From Phlebopus portentosus (Eukaryota; Basidiomycota; Agaricomycetes; Boletales; Boletinellaceae): a DNA stretch of 64,000 nucleotides. Position numbers and translations under genes: made by a program. Positions 45,519 through 57,229 of this stretch are shown here, one piece after another. The notes below the pieces were generated by a model that saw only the letters and a program-made list of their open reading frames with translations, searched no databases and had not been told where the DNA came from. Numbering within the stretch: the stretch's first letter is position 1; the number at the start of each line of letters is the position of its first letter. The stretch covers positions 2,542,001 to 2,606,000 of the forward strand of contig JAYXKI010000002.1 in the NCBI GenBank assembly GCA_037892935.1, given 5' to 3'.

Positions 45519-47416
45519 ATGTCCGTCCTACTAAGGGAGCTGAATGTGTGAAGAAACCTCCAGAAATGAAGCCTCAAGCTATCAGACTCTAACCACTAAC
45601 CACCTGGCAGGTGCCAAAACCGTCAGAGACATCGGGGAGTGGCCTAGGGACGCCGAGGTATGAAAGGAATGGAGTAGTAGGTCCGCTGGATAGAAGGGGA
45701 GGTCACAGGAGTCTGCCGGAGTAGCGCAATCTCAGTAGGGGGAAGCTAGGAACCGTATATGACGAATATGAGGCGTAACGTGCGGCGAGTAGGTGAAAAA
45801 GACGCTGAGGGGGAATACAATGGAAGGCCTGTGTCGCCGGAGGGCCGCCGAGGTCGAATAGGGGGCCGCCAGGGACAAGGGAGCTTGTGCAAATCCGCCG
45901 CGATAGCGTAAACTGGATAAACAAAAGGAAGGGACCGTATACGATGAATATAAGGGGCAACGTGCGGCCAGCAGATGAAAAGGACGCCGAAGGGGAATAG
46001 GAAAGGAGGCCTGGGTCGCCGGAGGGCCGCCGGGGACGAGGGAGCTCGTACAAATCTGCTGCAGTAGCGTAAACTGGGTAAATGAAAGGTAGGGACCATA
46101 TATGATGAATATAAGGGACAATGTGCGGCGAGTAACTGGAAAAGACGCCGCAGGGGTGTAGGACAGAAGGCCTGTGTCCCCAGAGGGCCGCCGAGGTCGA
46201 ATAGAGGCCGCCCGACAGGTACAATGTAGTGCGGCGGACGTTTGGGGGTAGGTTCCCAGTCCTAACTCACACACTAAATGTCAGAGGCGCCAAAGGAGAA
46301 TAGAATGACGAGTCAAGGGCAGTATATAGTCAATGGGGGAGCTCAGTACATGAAGGGGAGCTCAGAGTGAGGGAATCTCGAACCCTGGCCCTTGGGTGCT
46401 GTATAAGCTCTCTATCCCGTCTATCTCTCTATGTGTACTGATGAATATACACTCTATATATACTCTACTGCTCTCGCCGATGAGTCCTACTGTCTGACAA
46501 CATCTCCTGAGTCACTGGGCTCGCCAAGGGCCGCTGCCAGAGCATCTAGGAGTCGCCCAAGAGCTGCATCGTGAGGGGATCATCCAATGGCATGAAATAT
46601 CGAGTATCTGCAATAAAATGGGCGCCGGTGGAGTCTGGCTTGGCAGCGGCGGTCGGTGGCTTGGCACGCTGCTGTACCACATGCCTGACTGCCATATATG
46701 GTCTAGAGTCACCCGCCGCTTGGGGGGAAGTCGGGAAACGTTGGGGCCGATGTTTGGAGGCCGATATCGCATATATGAGATCGAGGGCGCATCAGTCAGG
46801 GTCCCTAGGCCGCCCAAGGCCGCTGCCGCACTCAATATAGAGTGTAGGCGATCCATGGTAACTAAGGAGGGCGCCGGAGCAGCGGATCTGCAACTCGCCA
46901 CTCAATCGGTGGCGGATTCGTAAAAGTGCGGCCTTTGGTGGCATATAAGCAGGAATGATACTAGATAACTTTGTAGGCTTTGGGGGACTGTCTGGTAAGC
47001 TGTGGAAGGCTTTGGCGAGGGCACCTGAGGATGCCTGAGTGGCCGCCGGACCAATCTGAGGCTTGGGAGGCTGCCGCAGGGGTGTCCAAATCCGCCTCGA
47101 GCCTGTACATATAAGGAATCGTAATAACAAAGGCCTATAATAATTGGGGGACATCTCCTATGGTGTCTGGTGCTAGGTAGGAGCCTTCAGCGGATCTGTA
47201 TGGGTGCCAGGGAGCCAGCGGCGGACTCATCTGGGCTCTCGGAGGGCGCCACAGGGGGAAGCGTAGGCTAGAATCCATAGATATGTGCTCATATGGTCTC
47301 TAGAGTGTGGTATAAGTATGCCCTGGTCCTCTGAGGTGTAGGCGGCAAAGGGATATGGTATCTGAAGTAGGGGAGAGCCATAGTATGAGTGTCCTGGCAC
47401 AGGACTGGCCAGGGCA
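45519..47416. mobile_element. LTR-like insertion (1.9 kb) inside the Plavaka transposase gene
   Basis: CTACAG occurs on both sides (45513-45518 and 47417-47422). Removing the intervening 1898 bp with one CTACAG copy restores the frame ...LYLKALQ-RILDGIPK.... The insert runs TGTCC...GGGCA, is GC-rich like the 1.8-kb LTRs of element A, and encodes no recognisable protein, so it is probably a solo LTR of another Gypsy lineage. The duplication length (6 bp) is atypical. An inner TGTCAGAG...TCTGACA segment (46279-46494) may mark a second, nested unit. Confidence 0.6.
45741..46215. repeat. Three tandem degenerate repeats of about 130-190 bp
   Basis: Units start near 45741, 45929 and 46088 with GGAAG(C/G)... 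then ACCGTATA(T/C)GA(C/T)GAATAT. The first two end in a version of GTAGCGTAAACTGG. They share GAGGGCCGCCG and AAGGCCTG(T/G)GTC blocks. They lie inside the LTR-like insertion and match no coding pattern. Confidence 0.75.
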
Positions 47417-50164
47417 CTACAGCGGATCCTAGACGGTATCCCGAAGGACTCAAGAACGGCCCGTTCCAGTTTCCGCCTTGGTGGAGGTTCGACTACCTAC
47501 GCTGTTTGCCCGGAATGCCTCGCCTTATATGAACCCACTCGCAGTCCCCTGTCTAGGAAAGCTGTCTATCCAGAGAAATGTTCTTACGTTCCGAAACCTC
47601 GTGGCCGTCAGTGCGAAATGCAACTCCTGGACGCAGATAAAAAACCTCTAAAGAAGTTTGTGTATAACTCAGTGAAGGATTTTATTAGTGGCCTGCTTTC
47701 GCGACAGTCAGTTGAGGCCTCTATCGACAATGCGTGTGATAAGCTGCGACATTCTAGCTCTTTTTCGGAGACTAGAGGTCCATTTGAAGGCGAATTCTTG
47801 CGGAATTTGAATGGTCATCGGCCGGGCGTGTTGTTCATTGACAGGCAGGACAAGTTGAGACTCACATTCTCTTTGAATGTCGATTTCTTCAATGTGGACG
47901 GTGTATGAAGCAGAGCAGCCAGCGTATCTTGCGGGATTATTTCTCTGATTTGTCTTAATTTGCCAGAGGACATTAGATACAAACACGAGAACGTGTTCCT
48001 GGCAGGAATCATCCCACCCAAGGAACCTGATGTGGCACAGATCAATCATTACCTGGCTCCACTTGTGGATGAGTTTCGTGTCCTATGGGATCCAGGAGTG
48101 TATTTTTCCCGGACCGCGTCATCTCGGAACGGTCGGCTAGCCAGGGCTGTTATTGCGCTTGTTGTGTGTGATCTGCCTGCTGCGAGGAAGGTCTCCGGAC
48201 TGTTGGGGCATAGCAGTGATACTTTTCTTTGCAGTCATTGCCATTGTTCTAGGGAGATGATCGGTAAAATAGACGAGGTCTTCGAACCGCGCAATACCGC
48301 TGTTCTTCGGGAACAGTCGAAAGCATGGCGTTATGCAAGGACTTCGAAAGAGCAGGATGCCGTAACGAACCAGTACGGCGTGCATTGGTCTGAGCTCTGG
48401 CGTCTGCCATATTGGGACCCATTAAAACAGCTCGTAGTCGATCCAATGCATTGCTTGTTGCTGGGACTGGTACAGAACCATTTCACGTCGATCTTGCCTC
48501 TGACTACCGAGACGTTGTTGAAAAAGTTTGCACGTTGGACCGTGGTTCCAGCATTCGAATTCGACTTCAAACAATTACCATCAGTCAAAAATCAGGACGA
48601 GAAAGGAGGGAAGAGGAAGGTGGACAATCTAAAAATTCTCTTTGCGGGTAAGGAGCATGTTGTGGATGAAACTGCAATCAGGAACGTGGCAGAGATTCAC
48701 GATTGTTTGTTAAAGCCCATCAACCCCCTCGAGGCTGATGATGCAAAGATCCGTCTCCACTCGAAGCTGGAATCAAAGCGCTGGGTATCTCTGTACTTCG
48801 TATGCGATTCGCTGGAACTCTGTGGATCCTGCAAAATCGAAATTGAAAGGACTAACCAAGAACGATCTTGCTAACCTACTCATCGGATGGGTAAGTGGAC
48901 ATGTACTTATGCAATAAGCGATGTCCTTATGCTTGGATTAGCGCTTTGAGAGATCTTTACAGTCGTCATCAGAGTCTTCTGCTGCTCTACCTCAGCCGAC
49001 CATTATTGGATTAACAAATCATATTCAGCATACGCTTGCTCTCGCTTCGGCGCCAGCTTTCGTGCGCTCTGTGCCAAGGAACTTCAGCTCCTCGTCTTTA
49101 GGGAAGATAAAAGCGGATGAATGGCAAACACTCAGCACGATTTACCTTCCCCTAGCATTGGTATCTTACGTCTACTATAGCGGCGAAGTTAGGAATGATA
49201 CTCTTAGAGGACGCTTTTCCAACATTATAGATCATTCGATGGACTTAGTTCAGGCCGTATCGGTGTTATTCAAGCAGTCGACGACTCAGAGCGACATTGA
49301 GGCGTACAAGTTTCACATCAAGAATTATATACGCCACCTCCGGGAAATACATCCCGATGCGAAGTTCCTGCCCAATATGCACATGGCGACTCATGTTATG
49401 GATTCATTGGGACTTTTTGGCTCTGCCTATTCATGGTGGACATTCCCATTCGAACGTCTCATCGGAAAATTACAGAGTATACCCAGCAACAATAAGATAG
49501 GCAAGCCTGTTTTTCGTCATGCCTGCTCGGGCTTCTGACCGACCTACGTGCAGGTCAACTCGAGAGCACGATTCTTGATACCTTTGTTGCTATTTCAAGG
49601 ATGAGACGCTTGTTCTCATGGGATATCCATCTTCCTGAGGTAGAAGGGTGCTTGGCCGTCATCGATGAAGTTTTGTCTCCAGAATCTGCACCTCCGGCAG
49701 AGAGCGACGAAAGGGAAGGAACGTGAAGGCGAAAGCGCAAGAAGAACAATAGATTTGATCTCTCCAAGCTGTCTGGTAGCCCGTTTGCTAAGAGAATTGC
49801 GGAGGAATCCTGGGACAAGTTGCGGTTTCATTGCAGGTGGAATAATGTCCAGTACTCTGTCTCCAGCTGGCATGTTGGAAATAGCCAGATCATATTTGTC
49901 CTGGAGGCTGAAAATATCCTGCACGCGGGCTTCATTGAATATATCGTCGAAGGTCCCTACCCTATTTTCATTGTGCAGCGCCTTCTCCCTGTAGAGCAAC
50001 AACACGATCCCTTCCGGCGATATCCGAACCTACCTATGTGCATGTTCTACAAGGATCCTTCCCAACTGTATGAAGTCGTTCCTTGTCATGCCGTTAAGGG
50101 CCATTTTGTCGCTGTCTTCATCATAGACAGGTACTTCGCAGTGCGGCCTCTGTGCGAGATATGA

Positions 50165-50912
50165 TCGGACTTGTTACTTGTATTTTTTATGCGTAATATA
50201 GTATGATGGATCGTATGGAGCAAGAAGTTGTTCCAATAAGGTGTCGAGTAGTTCCTGATTGCCCTTGTTATTGGCCTGGGCCTGAGAGATGCATCTAATC
50301 TAATCTAGATGATATGATAGTTGAGTTGACTTGCATTGTCTCGCGTGTCAATCGGAGCTTCCTTGTATGGAAGTTAGAAGATCACGTGAGCGTGCCAGAT
50401 AATTTGAATTTAATTACTGATTGCAGGATGACAATGACGACTACAAGACGAGCTCGAAGCCAGTGTTTCAGCAGCATAACCAATGGTATCATCAGAGAGA
50501 AAGCCTTCACCTGACTCCAGATACTCTTCGAACTCCCTTCGGACCGTAGACAGTAAGTCAGCCGATATTTGATTGTCAATATGTGCAACCTCGGGACGTC
50601 GTTTGTTCGCAACGGTGATATTCCCGATCTTACGTTCCGCATCGAAATTTGCATACCATTGCATCTAGGATATGCATGCTTCTTCCATAGGTTTTAGTAT
50701 CTGTGATACACCGCGTGCTCCTAGTGTGCCTAATGCTTTCACCGGCTTTGCTCATCGGCGTCTCTTGTTCTGATTCGAGGTTCTGACGATCTCTTATACA
50801 CTTTGAAGATTTGAATCAACAGTAAGCTCTCTGCAATCCTGTATTTCTTCCATTTGATGACTTATACCTCATTTTGCATCCGCGTTTCGCATCTCAAAGC
50901 TTACTTAGACAA
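50165..50912. other. Spacer after the transposase, no gene seen
   Basis: AT-rich sequence between the transposase end and the first zinc-finger gene. Short open stretches on both strands show no domain. It may include the right subterminal region of the Plavaka element. Confidence 0.4.
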
Positions 50913-51425
50913 ATGGCTGAAAACAACTTGCTCCTTCTGGCAGAGACTGCGATGGCTGCTCAGGCACGTATACCCAAATCAACTCTCCCGATTGTCGTTC
51001 TTATGATATCTCTGGTCCAGCTGGCCGAGACCGCGACTCCAGCTCAGGCAATCAACCACGAAGTCCCAGCTCCGGCTCAGTTCGCGTGTGGAATATGCGA
51101 CTACATCGGTCACACGGCGTATACTCTGCGCGTTCATAAAAACGTATAGTAAGTGTATACTATTGCGTCAGGATAAGTGCTCACCAGACTTCAGTACGGA
51201 TAAATTTCTATGTGGAATCTGTGGTGCAAGGTTCTGCAGGTCTAGGCAGCTCGTGGCGCACTGCAGTTCTCAGTAGGTGATTACTTGTTTACATTTACAT
51301 CCTTTAACATTTCTCCCAGCACACAGTTCAAACCTTTCGCGTGTTCGTACCCCGGTTGCGAGACAAGGTTCACTTACGCTGACAACAGACGCACGCATGA
51401 ACGTCGTATACACGGCATGCACTGA
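50913..51425 (+). CDS. C2H2 zinc-finger protein, copy 1
   Basis: The gene starts MAENNLLLLAETAMAAQ. The exons join as ...LRVHKNV-YTDKFLCGICGAR (intron about 51149-51196) and ...LVAHCSS-HTQFKPFACSYPG (intron about 51273-51318). Fingers: CGICDYIGHTAYTLRVHKNVY, where the second His is replaced by Tyr; CGICGARFCRSRQLVAHCSSH; and CSYPGCETRFTYADNRRTHERRIH. The protein ends ...HGMH at TGA 51423-51425. It is probably a small nuclear DNA-binding protein. It resembles the gene at 59936-60542 in start, intron positions and finger spacing. In that copy the first finger is complete (HRYIH), so finger 1 here may no longer bind zinc. The segment 50964-51019 could alternatively be an intron. Confidence 0.7.
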
Positions 51426-51969
51426 GAGTGCGGGGCTTAACGAGCCGACTCGGCTCAATTGTTCAAGAATATGTAGTGAAAGAAAGCCTGTTGATTTAAT
51501 GTAAAATGTTGTACTTATAGCTAGTCGAAATGCTCTGTCGCCGATCCCCTTTTTGACTCACCAATCTTCTATCTTGGTTTCGGGAGATGTGAAAGCGGCA
51601 CGCCTACTACAATAGAGTGTTCGTTAGATCGTTTGGTTCTGACAGGAAGCCGACATCCAGAAAATTTAGAAAGAGGAACTTCATTGGGCGAGAAATTCGT
51701 ATCGAAGAACCTCGATCGTACGAGTCCACTGCTCTCACGTTCCAATGCCCGTGTTCCCTGCAACTTCAGATCCACAGTAGGTGACGACCTATAGACAGCA
51801 TTCGACTGCAATGTCATGCTTTTCTCTATCACGACCGAACCTACGATGGGAGGCGATAGAGATTCGCTTACGCGCTTGCCTTCTCGATTTCGACCGCAAG
51901 TACTATGGCCTCACGTCCGTCCGATTGAGCACTTCGTTCAATGAAGTCTTCGCTCGTCTTCCGGTACAG

Positions 51970-52897
51970 TTAGGTACCTCGTCCATCGCGAACCTCGCGT
52001 CCAGTATGTGTAGCACCCAATGCTCCACCAATGCCTAAACCAACACCGATACCACCAATGGCAAGCAGAGGATATCGCAATTGTGGGGAATTGCTATCAC
52101 CTAAAGGAGAGTTTGCTCCACTGGCAATAGACCGCGAACGGGACCGACCTCGTTCTGGCTTGCCCTGATCTGGGGAAGAAGCGAGAGAAGAATTACGAGT
52201 GCGAGAGCGTCCTCGGCTCTCACTCCAATTTTCCGATCGAGACAGCGAACCCGATCGCACAATGGACGAGGATGTGGCGGAGCCGGAGACTGGTGAAGCA
52301 CAGCTAGAATGATCACGCAGCGATGTTTTGGGTGAAAGTAATCCAGCATGTAAAGCAGGCGATTCTGGAGGGGAGCCCATTTGTGCATGTTCTTCTTGAT
52401 GTGCAGGACTGATTCTCGGCATCGCAATTGCAAGAGTGGGTGATGAAGGCATAAGTATTACCACAATATCAAATCCTGGTGATGATGGCAAAGATGGCGA
52501 TGGCAATCTGCAACCACTCTCACATCTCAAAGATGCTATCCATGGATTAACCTTGGGTTGAAAATCAGGTGATGGCATTTGGTCGCGAAGTAAATCCAAC
52601 TGAGAAGTTTGTGGACTATGGTTATTGCTGCTCTCGGAGTGGCCATTTGCATTAGATACAGCTGTCCGCACGCAGTCCTCCCCTCTTTGTCCTGCAACGT
52701 TATGCTGAGTGACAGAAATCGGCACATGTCAAGTTGCCACCTATGGAATCTTTGTGAGAGTCTGCCAGAATATCATCAAGATATTCGAACTCTGCCTCAT
52801 TCGTAAGTCTTTCAGAGCTAGGATCGCTACCAACAGTGCAGTGCGGACCAGATGATGAAGATACGAGTCCACGTCGTTCATGGCCTACTGACATCAT
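51970..52897 (-). CDS. Hypothetical Ser/Pro-rich protein with C-terminal hydrophobic segment
   Basis: Exon 1 runs from the ATG at 52897 (MMSVGHERRGLVSSSSGPHC) to about 52743; an intron of ~49 nt joins DSHKDSI to GQRGEDCVRTAVSNANGHSE in frame. The protein has an acidic patch (EAEFEYLDDILADSH), a long Ser/Pro/Arg-rich disordered region (RSRSRSIASGANSPLGDSNS) and a Gly-rich hydrophobic stretch, LLAIGGIGVGLGIGGALGAT, that could span a membrane. It then ends soon after, at 51970. Family unknown; a further 3' exon is possible. Gypsy element B is inserted exactly at its start codon, so the native promoter now lies beyond 59513. Confidence 0.5.
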
Positions 52898-53315
52898 TGT
52901 TAGGTGGCGAGACTAACAGGCGTCGATCTCGAGGCGGCCAACATAACAACAAACAACTGGCTAACGCGAGTTGCCGGGCTATACGCACGCTATGTCGCAG
53001 TGAAGGTAAGTAGAATTCAACAAACTAATAATACAAGAGTAGATACCTATGTCGCAGTGAAGGTAAGTAGAATAGAAAGACAAGGAACGAAAGAGTCAAA
53101 CTATCTACTTATATAGACTTTGAGTGCGGGAAAGGTCTACTCTAATAGGAAGTCACATGATAAGGAATGAGATGATTAGTGAGCGTGATAGAATGTTGTG
53201 GAATGTTCCAGCAAATGGATGAATAAGCGCATAAGAAAAATAAAAGAAAAGGAAAAAGAATATTAAAATGAATGATGACATAAGAAAAGAAAAGGAAAAT
53301 GTTCAAGTCCTTACA
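52898..53315 (-). repeat. 3' LTR of Gypsy element B (418 bp)
   Basis: It aligns over its full length with 59091-59508, differing at 10 sites (9 transitions, 1 transversion). It contains two internal copies of CGCAGTGAAGGTAAGTAGAA about 63 bp apart. Confidence 0.95.
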
Positions 53316-56300
53316 TCACCCCCTTCTCAAGGTTGGGCGTCCTGACCAACCACATAATCCTTCTGACGACGTGAACCTATACAGTGCTCGCATGCTTTGT
53401 CGAGGTATTGTTAACTTTCGCGGAGCTCCAGGATGTTTGCAATAGAATTCTTGAATTGATTCCTGTGCATTATCCTTGACATCGGATTCCGGCTGCCATG
53501 TCGCTTCCTCATATCTGACCCACTTGACCAAGAACTGGAGCCTTCCTCGATGTAGACGTGAGTCGAGTATTTCTTCAACCTCGTACTCTTCTTGTTCATC
53601 AATGATCACTGGCGGGGGTGGAGGCGGCTTCTTTTGTGATTCGAAAGACGGTTGAATGGCTGGTTTGAGCAGGATCTCGTTAAAGACGGGATGAACGTGT
53701 TTCCATGTCTTCGGGATCTTTAGCTTATATGCGCTCGCGCCCACCTTTTCTATAACCTCGAATGGGCCAAACCATTTGTCGTCCATCTTCTTCATCGGTC
53801 GGATCGTCTTAATGTTTCAACCATCCAAGAAGACCTTTTGTCCCATCTCATAGACTACCGACTTTCCAGCGTGATGATCATAAAAGCGTTTCATGTCTTC
53901 ATTGGCCTGAGTCAGATTGGCCTGAGCGAGTTCATGTATTCCCTTGACATGTTTGGCAAACTCTTCTGCCGATAGATTGGACGAAGTCATTCCAATGCCC
54001 GTGAAGCTTGAAGGGTGTTGTCCCGTGTTGACGAAGAAGGGTGATAGTTTGGTCGCCGAATATTCACAATTGTTGTGTGCAAACTCTGCGAGAGCTAGCC
54101 AGTCCGCCCAGTCTGATTGTCGATGATTGACGTATAGTCGAAGGTACTGTTCGAGTTCTTGATTAACTCGTTCCGTCTGTCCGTCCATTTGAGGGTGGTA
54201 CGCCGTTGACAGATTGCCTTCAATGTGAAGGAGTTTGTACAACTCCCTCATCATCTTTGCATCGAACTGTACTCCTCGGTCATGGATGATCTTTCGAGGT
54301 AAGCTGTGCAACCGGAAGACATGGTCCCTGTAAATCCTGGCCATTCCTTCTGCCGTCAATTTCGTCGTCGTTGGTATCGCATGGATTTGTTTGCTGAAGC
54401 GATCGACTACTACACAAATTGCGTTAAATCCATTTGACTCTGGCAACTCTCCAATCAGGTCGACCGTGACAACTTGCCATGGCGCCTCCGGTACCTCGTT
54501 AGGGTGCAAAACCTTTGCCCTTGTTGTTCTGAGGGCCTTCGTTTGCTGACAACAATCGCATCCTCGCACGTAATTCCTGACATCGACGTACATGTTAGGC
54601 CACCAGAAACTTCTGTTCGCTAGTGCAACGGTCTTGTTCACTCCTGGGTGGCCTGCCAACGTCGAGTCATGACACACCCTCATCACTTCCTCCCTCACGC
54701 TCGTCGGTACAAAAATGTTTTGAAACTTCTTTGTCTTCGTCATTGAGAGCTTAACCATCACCTCCTTTTTCTACAACCCATTTACGAACACTAAGTTTGT
54801 CGGTCTCTCTTCCTCATTCAACTCCATTTGTGCTTTTCGAATCTTCTCGATCAACACGTCTCTTGACGTCTCTACCGCTCCTCTGACCAGCCATTTGTCT
54901 CTGATGAACGTGACGTCCTCATTATCCCGTTCGCCCTTGTTGTAGTCCGCCCGACGCGACAATATGTCTGCCTTGCCCAACGTCTTCCCTGGCTTGTGTA
55001 CTAACGTGAAGTCGAATTCAGCTAAATCGAGTCGCCAACGAGCTTGTCGGCGATTCAACTTTTGAGGCGATCGGAAATACGTCAAGTTTGCGTGATCGGT
55101 CCATACTTCAAAAGGTCTCTTGGCTCCTTGGAGGTATTGTCGCCATTCCTTAAGAGCTTGAATGATTGCGAGCATCTCTTTGTCATAGATCTTGTAATTT
55201 CGTTCGGCCTCCAAGAAGGTCGACGATCGATAGGCTATCACCTTCCACTTGTCGTCTTGTTTCTGAAGAAGCACTCCTCCAGATGCAAAGTCCGACGCAT
55301 CTGCTTCGACCCAAAAAGGACCCTCCTCATTTGGGATGGCTAGAACTGGGGGACTACTCAACCGACCCTTCAACTCTTCGAATGCTCGTTGTTCCTCCTC
55401 TCCCCACTTCCATTCCACCTTACCCATCAGCGTCGTCAGGGGTTTAACGACAGAGCTATAGTCCTTTACGAATCGTCGCAACCAATTCCCTAGTCCCAGG
55501 AATTGTTGCAGTTCGTGAACGTTTCACGGGATTGGCCACTCCTGAACCGCTGTTGTCTTTTTCGGGTCCATTCAAACCTCGCCATTACCGATGATGTGTC
55601 CGAGATACTTAACTGTATCAACCTCGAACTCACATTTCTGCGGCTTCAGGAAAAGTCCGTTTTGACGCAGGATTTCAAAGACTCGTTTGGTGCATTAGCG
55701 ATGTTCCTCCAAATTATTCGAGAAAATGAGGATGTCGTTGAGGTAAATGATGATGATACCCTCATGGATCATTTCTCGAAAGATATCGTTCATGAAACCT
55801 TGGAATGTCACTGGCGCATTGCATAATCCAAAAAACATGACCGTTGGTTCAAATAAGCCTAAATTCGTCCTAAACGCCGCCTTCCATTCATCGCCCTCTC
55901 GAACCCGAATGTTGTAATATCCCCAGCGAACGTCGAGCTTCGTGATGTATTTCGCATCCTTGACCTTATCGATGAGCTCATTTATCAATGGCAACGGGTA
56001 TTTGTTCTTAACCGTTCCTTCGTTAAGCTTTCGATAGTCTTGGATTGCTCGTAAGCTCCCATCTTCCTTCTTAATAAAGAAGAATGGAGATGCCATCGGG
56101 GATTTCGACTGTCGGATGCGTCCAGATGCTAGGTTCTCTTCGATAAATTCCTTCATTGCCTCTTGTTCCTTCAGCGACAATGGGTAAACCTTGCAATCGC
56201 TAGGCTTAAAATCTGGTTTCAAGTCGATAGCATAGTCCCACGTTCGATGGTTTGGTAGGCGTTCAAACAATTCTTCACTAAAAACGTCCACATATTCTTC

Positions 56301-57229
56301 CAGATAAGGTGGCCACTTCGCCGCCTCCTTCATCCACACATTCCTCACAAATTCTTCGTCTATCTCCTCGCTCGGTAGTGACAACTCACATTCATCAGGG
56401 CAACACGTGAACTTGACTGTTCCCGACCTCCAGTCGATCTCAGGATTGTGCTTCGTCAACCAGTCATGTCCGAGGAAGATGTTGCTCGATGCTAAGGATG
56501 TCACCGCCAGTCATATCTCCTCTTCATGTTTCCCAAAGAACATTTATACGACTACATATTCCTTGATCAATCCCGCCTCATTGCTTGTTCCATCAGCATT
56601 GAAGACTGGTCTAGGCCGAATGTACCTTTGGGTGGGGAAACCGTATCGTTTGACAAAACCCTCGTCGATACATGAACCCATGCATCCCGAGTTGATTAGC
56701 GCATGAGCATTGATGAAGTTTTCCTCTTCGAGTAGAGGGTTTGACAAATCTACTTCATCATCGCCCGCTATCTTTGGGTGTACGATGCTAACGAAGGCGT
56801 CCAACTCTTTTCCTCCCGCCCTCCTGATGAATTGATCTGCGTCCACTATGCCCTTGTGCCATACCTCAGCCGCGCGTCTGCCAACCACATCCCATACTGC
56901 TTCAGTATCGTTCGCCTGAGCAACAATGTTCTCGCAGTAAGGTGCTTCCACCTCAACCTCATTTTTTATAGCAGTTTGATTCCGCTCTTCCACACTAAGC
57001 TCGTTTGAATCGCCTGCTTGCGCATTCACTTTTCTAACCAACAAATCTGTGTAGACGTCGAAGTCATCATCGTCCGCTTCAGGTTCATCAGGTATTACGT
57101 CGGTAAGGAGTTTTTGAAGGGTGAAACTGTCACTGATATTCGCATCTTGGTATTGTACAACAGAACGATTATATTTTAATGAGTCCGACGAAAAGAATCC
57201 TTTAGGTGATTGACCAGTCGTTCCAACGT
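53316..57229 (-). pseudogene. Pol of Gypsy element B: protease, RT, RNase H, integrase, chromodomain (seven stops)
   Basis: All segments share one frame. Protease: HALINSGCMGSCIDEGF, with Asn where the catalytic Asp is expected. [22 protein letters not shown] and active site YLNDILIF, Asn replacing the first of the YxDD aspartates. RNase H: FWVEADASDFASGGVLLQKQ and EMLAIIQALKEWRQYL. Integrase: HHCC (HDSTLAGH ... CDCCQQ) and DDE in VTVDLIGELP, HDRGVQFD, GQTERVNQELEQYL. Chromodomain: YEVEEILDSRLHRGRLQFLV then KWVRYEEATWQPE. Stops at 56546-56544, 56513-56511, 55697-55695, 55574-55572, 55526-55524, 54773-54771 and 53819-53817 interrupt it. Each can arise from Gln, Arg or Trp codons by one C-to-T or G-to-A change. 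The last stop codon of the frame is near 53316. Confidence 0.92.

Larger units (their letters stand above)
44839..50164 (+). pseudogene. Tnp2-type transposase of a Plavaka (CACTA-like) DNA transposon, decayed
   Basis: Domains on the plus strand: an N-terminal Cys-rich zinc motif (CKDECTERCECSVCTKTIN), an acidic region, then TTYAVCPECLALYEPTRS with a second zinc site. The transposase core follows: LAGIIPPKEPDVAQINHYLA, VVCDLPAARKVSGLLGHSSD, HCHCSREM, LPYWDPLKQLVVDPMHCLLL, IKADEWQTLSTIYLPLALVS and YSWWTFPFERLIGKLQSIPS. A C-terminal HVGNSQIIFVLEAENILHA segment ends at 50164. The protein would cut and paste its element. In-frame stops at 45462-45464 (TAA), 47906-47908 (TGA) and 49724-49726 (TGA), a frame change near 48815, and a 1.9-kb insertion at 45519-47416 make it non-functional. 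The intron after SNNKI (about 49499-49552) has a GC donor. I did not identify the element's termini. Confidence 0.83.

Noticed and set aside
46279..46494. Independent 216-bp LTR (TGTCAGAG...TCTGACA)
   Set aside because: The ends are suggestive and a TATA-like box is present, but there is no target duplication and it lies wholly inside the larger insert. It is mentioned there only.
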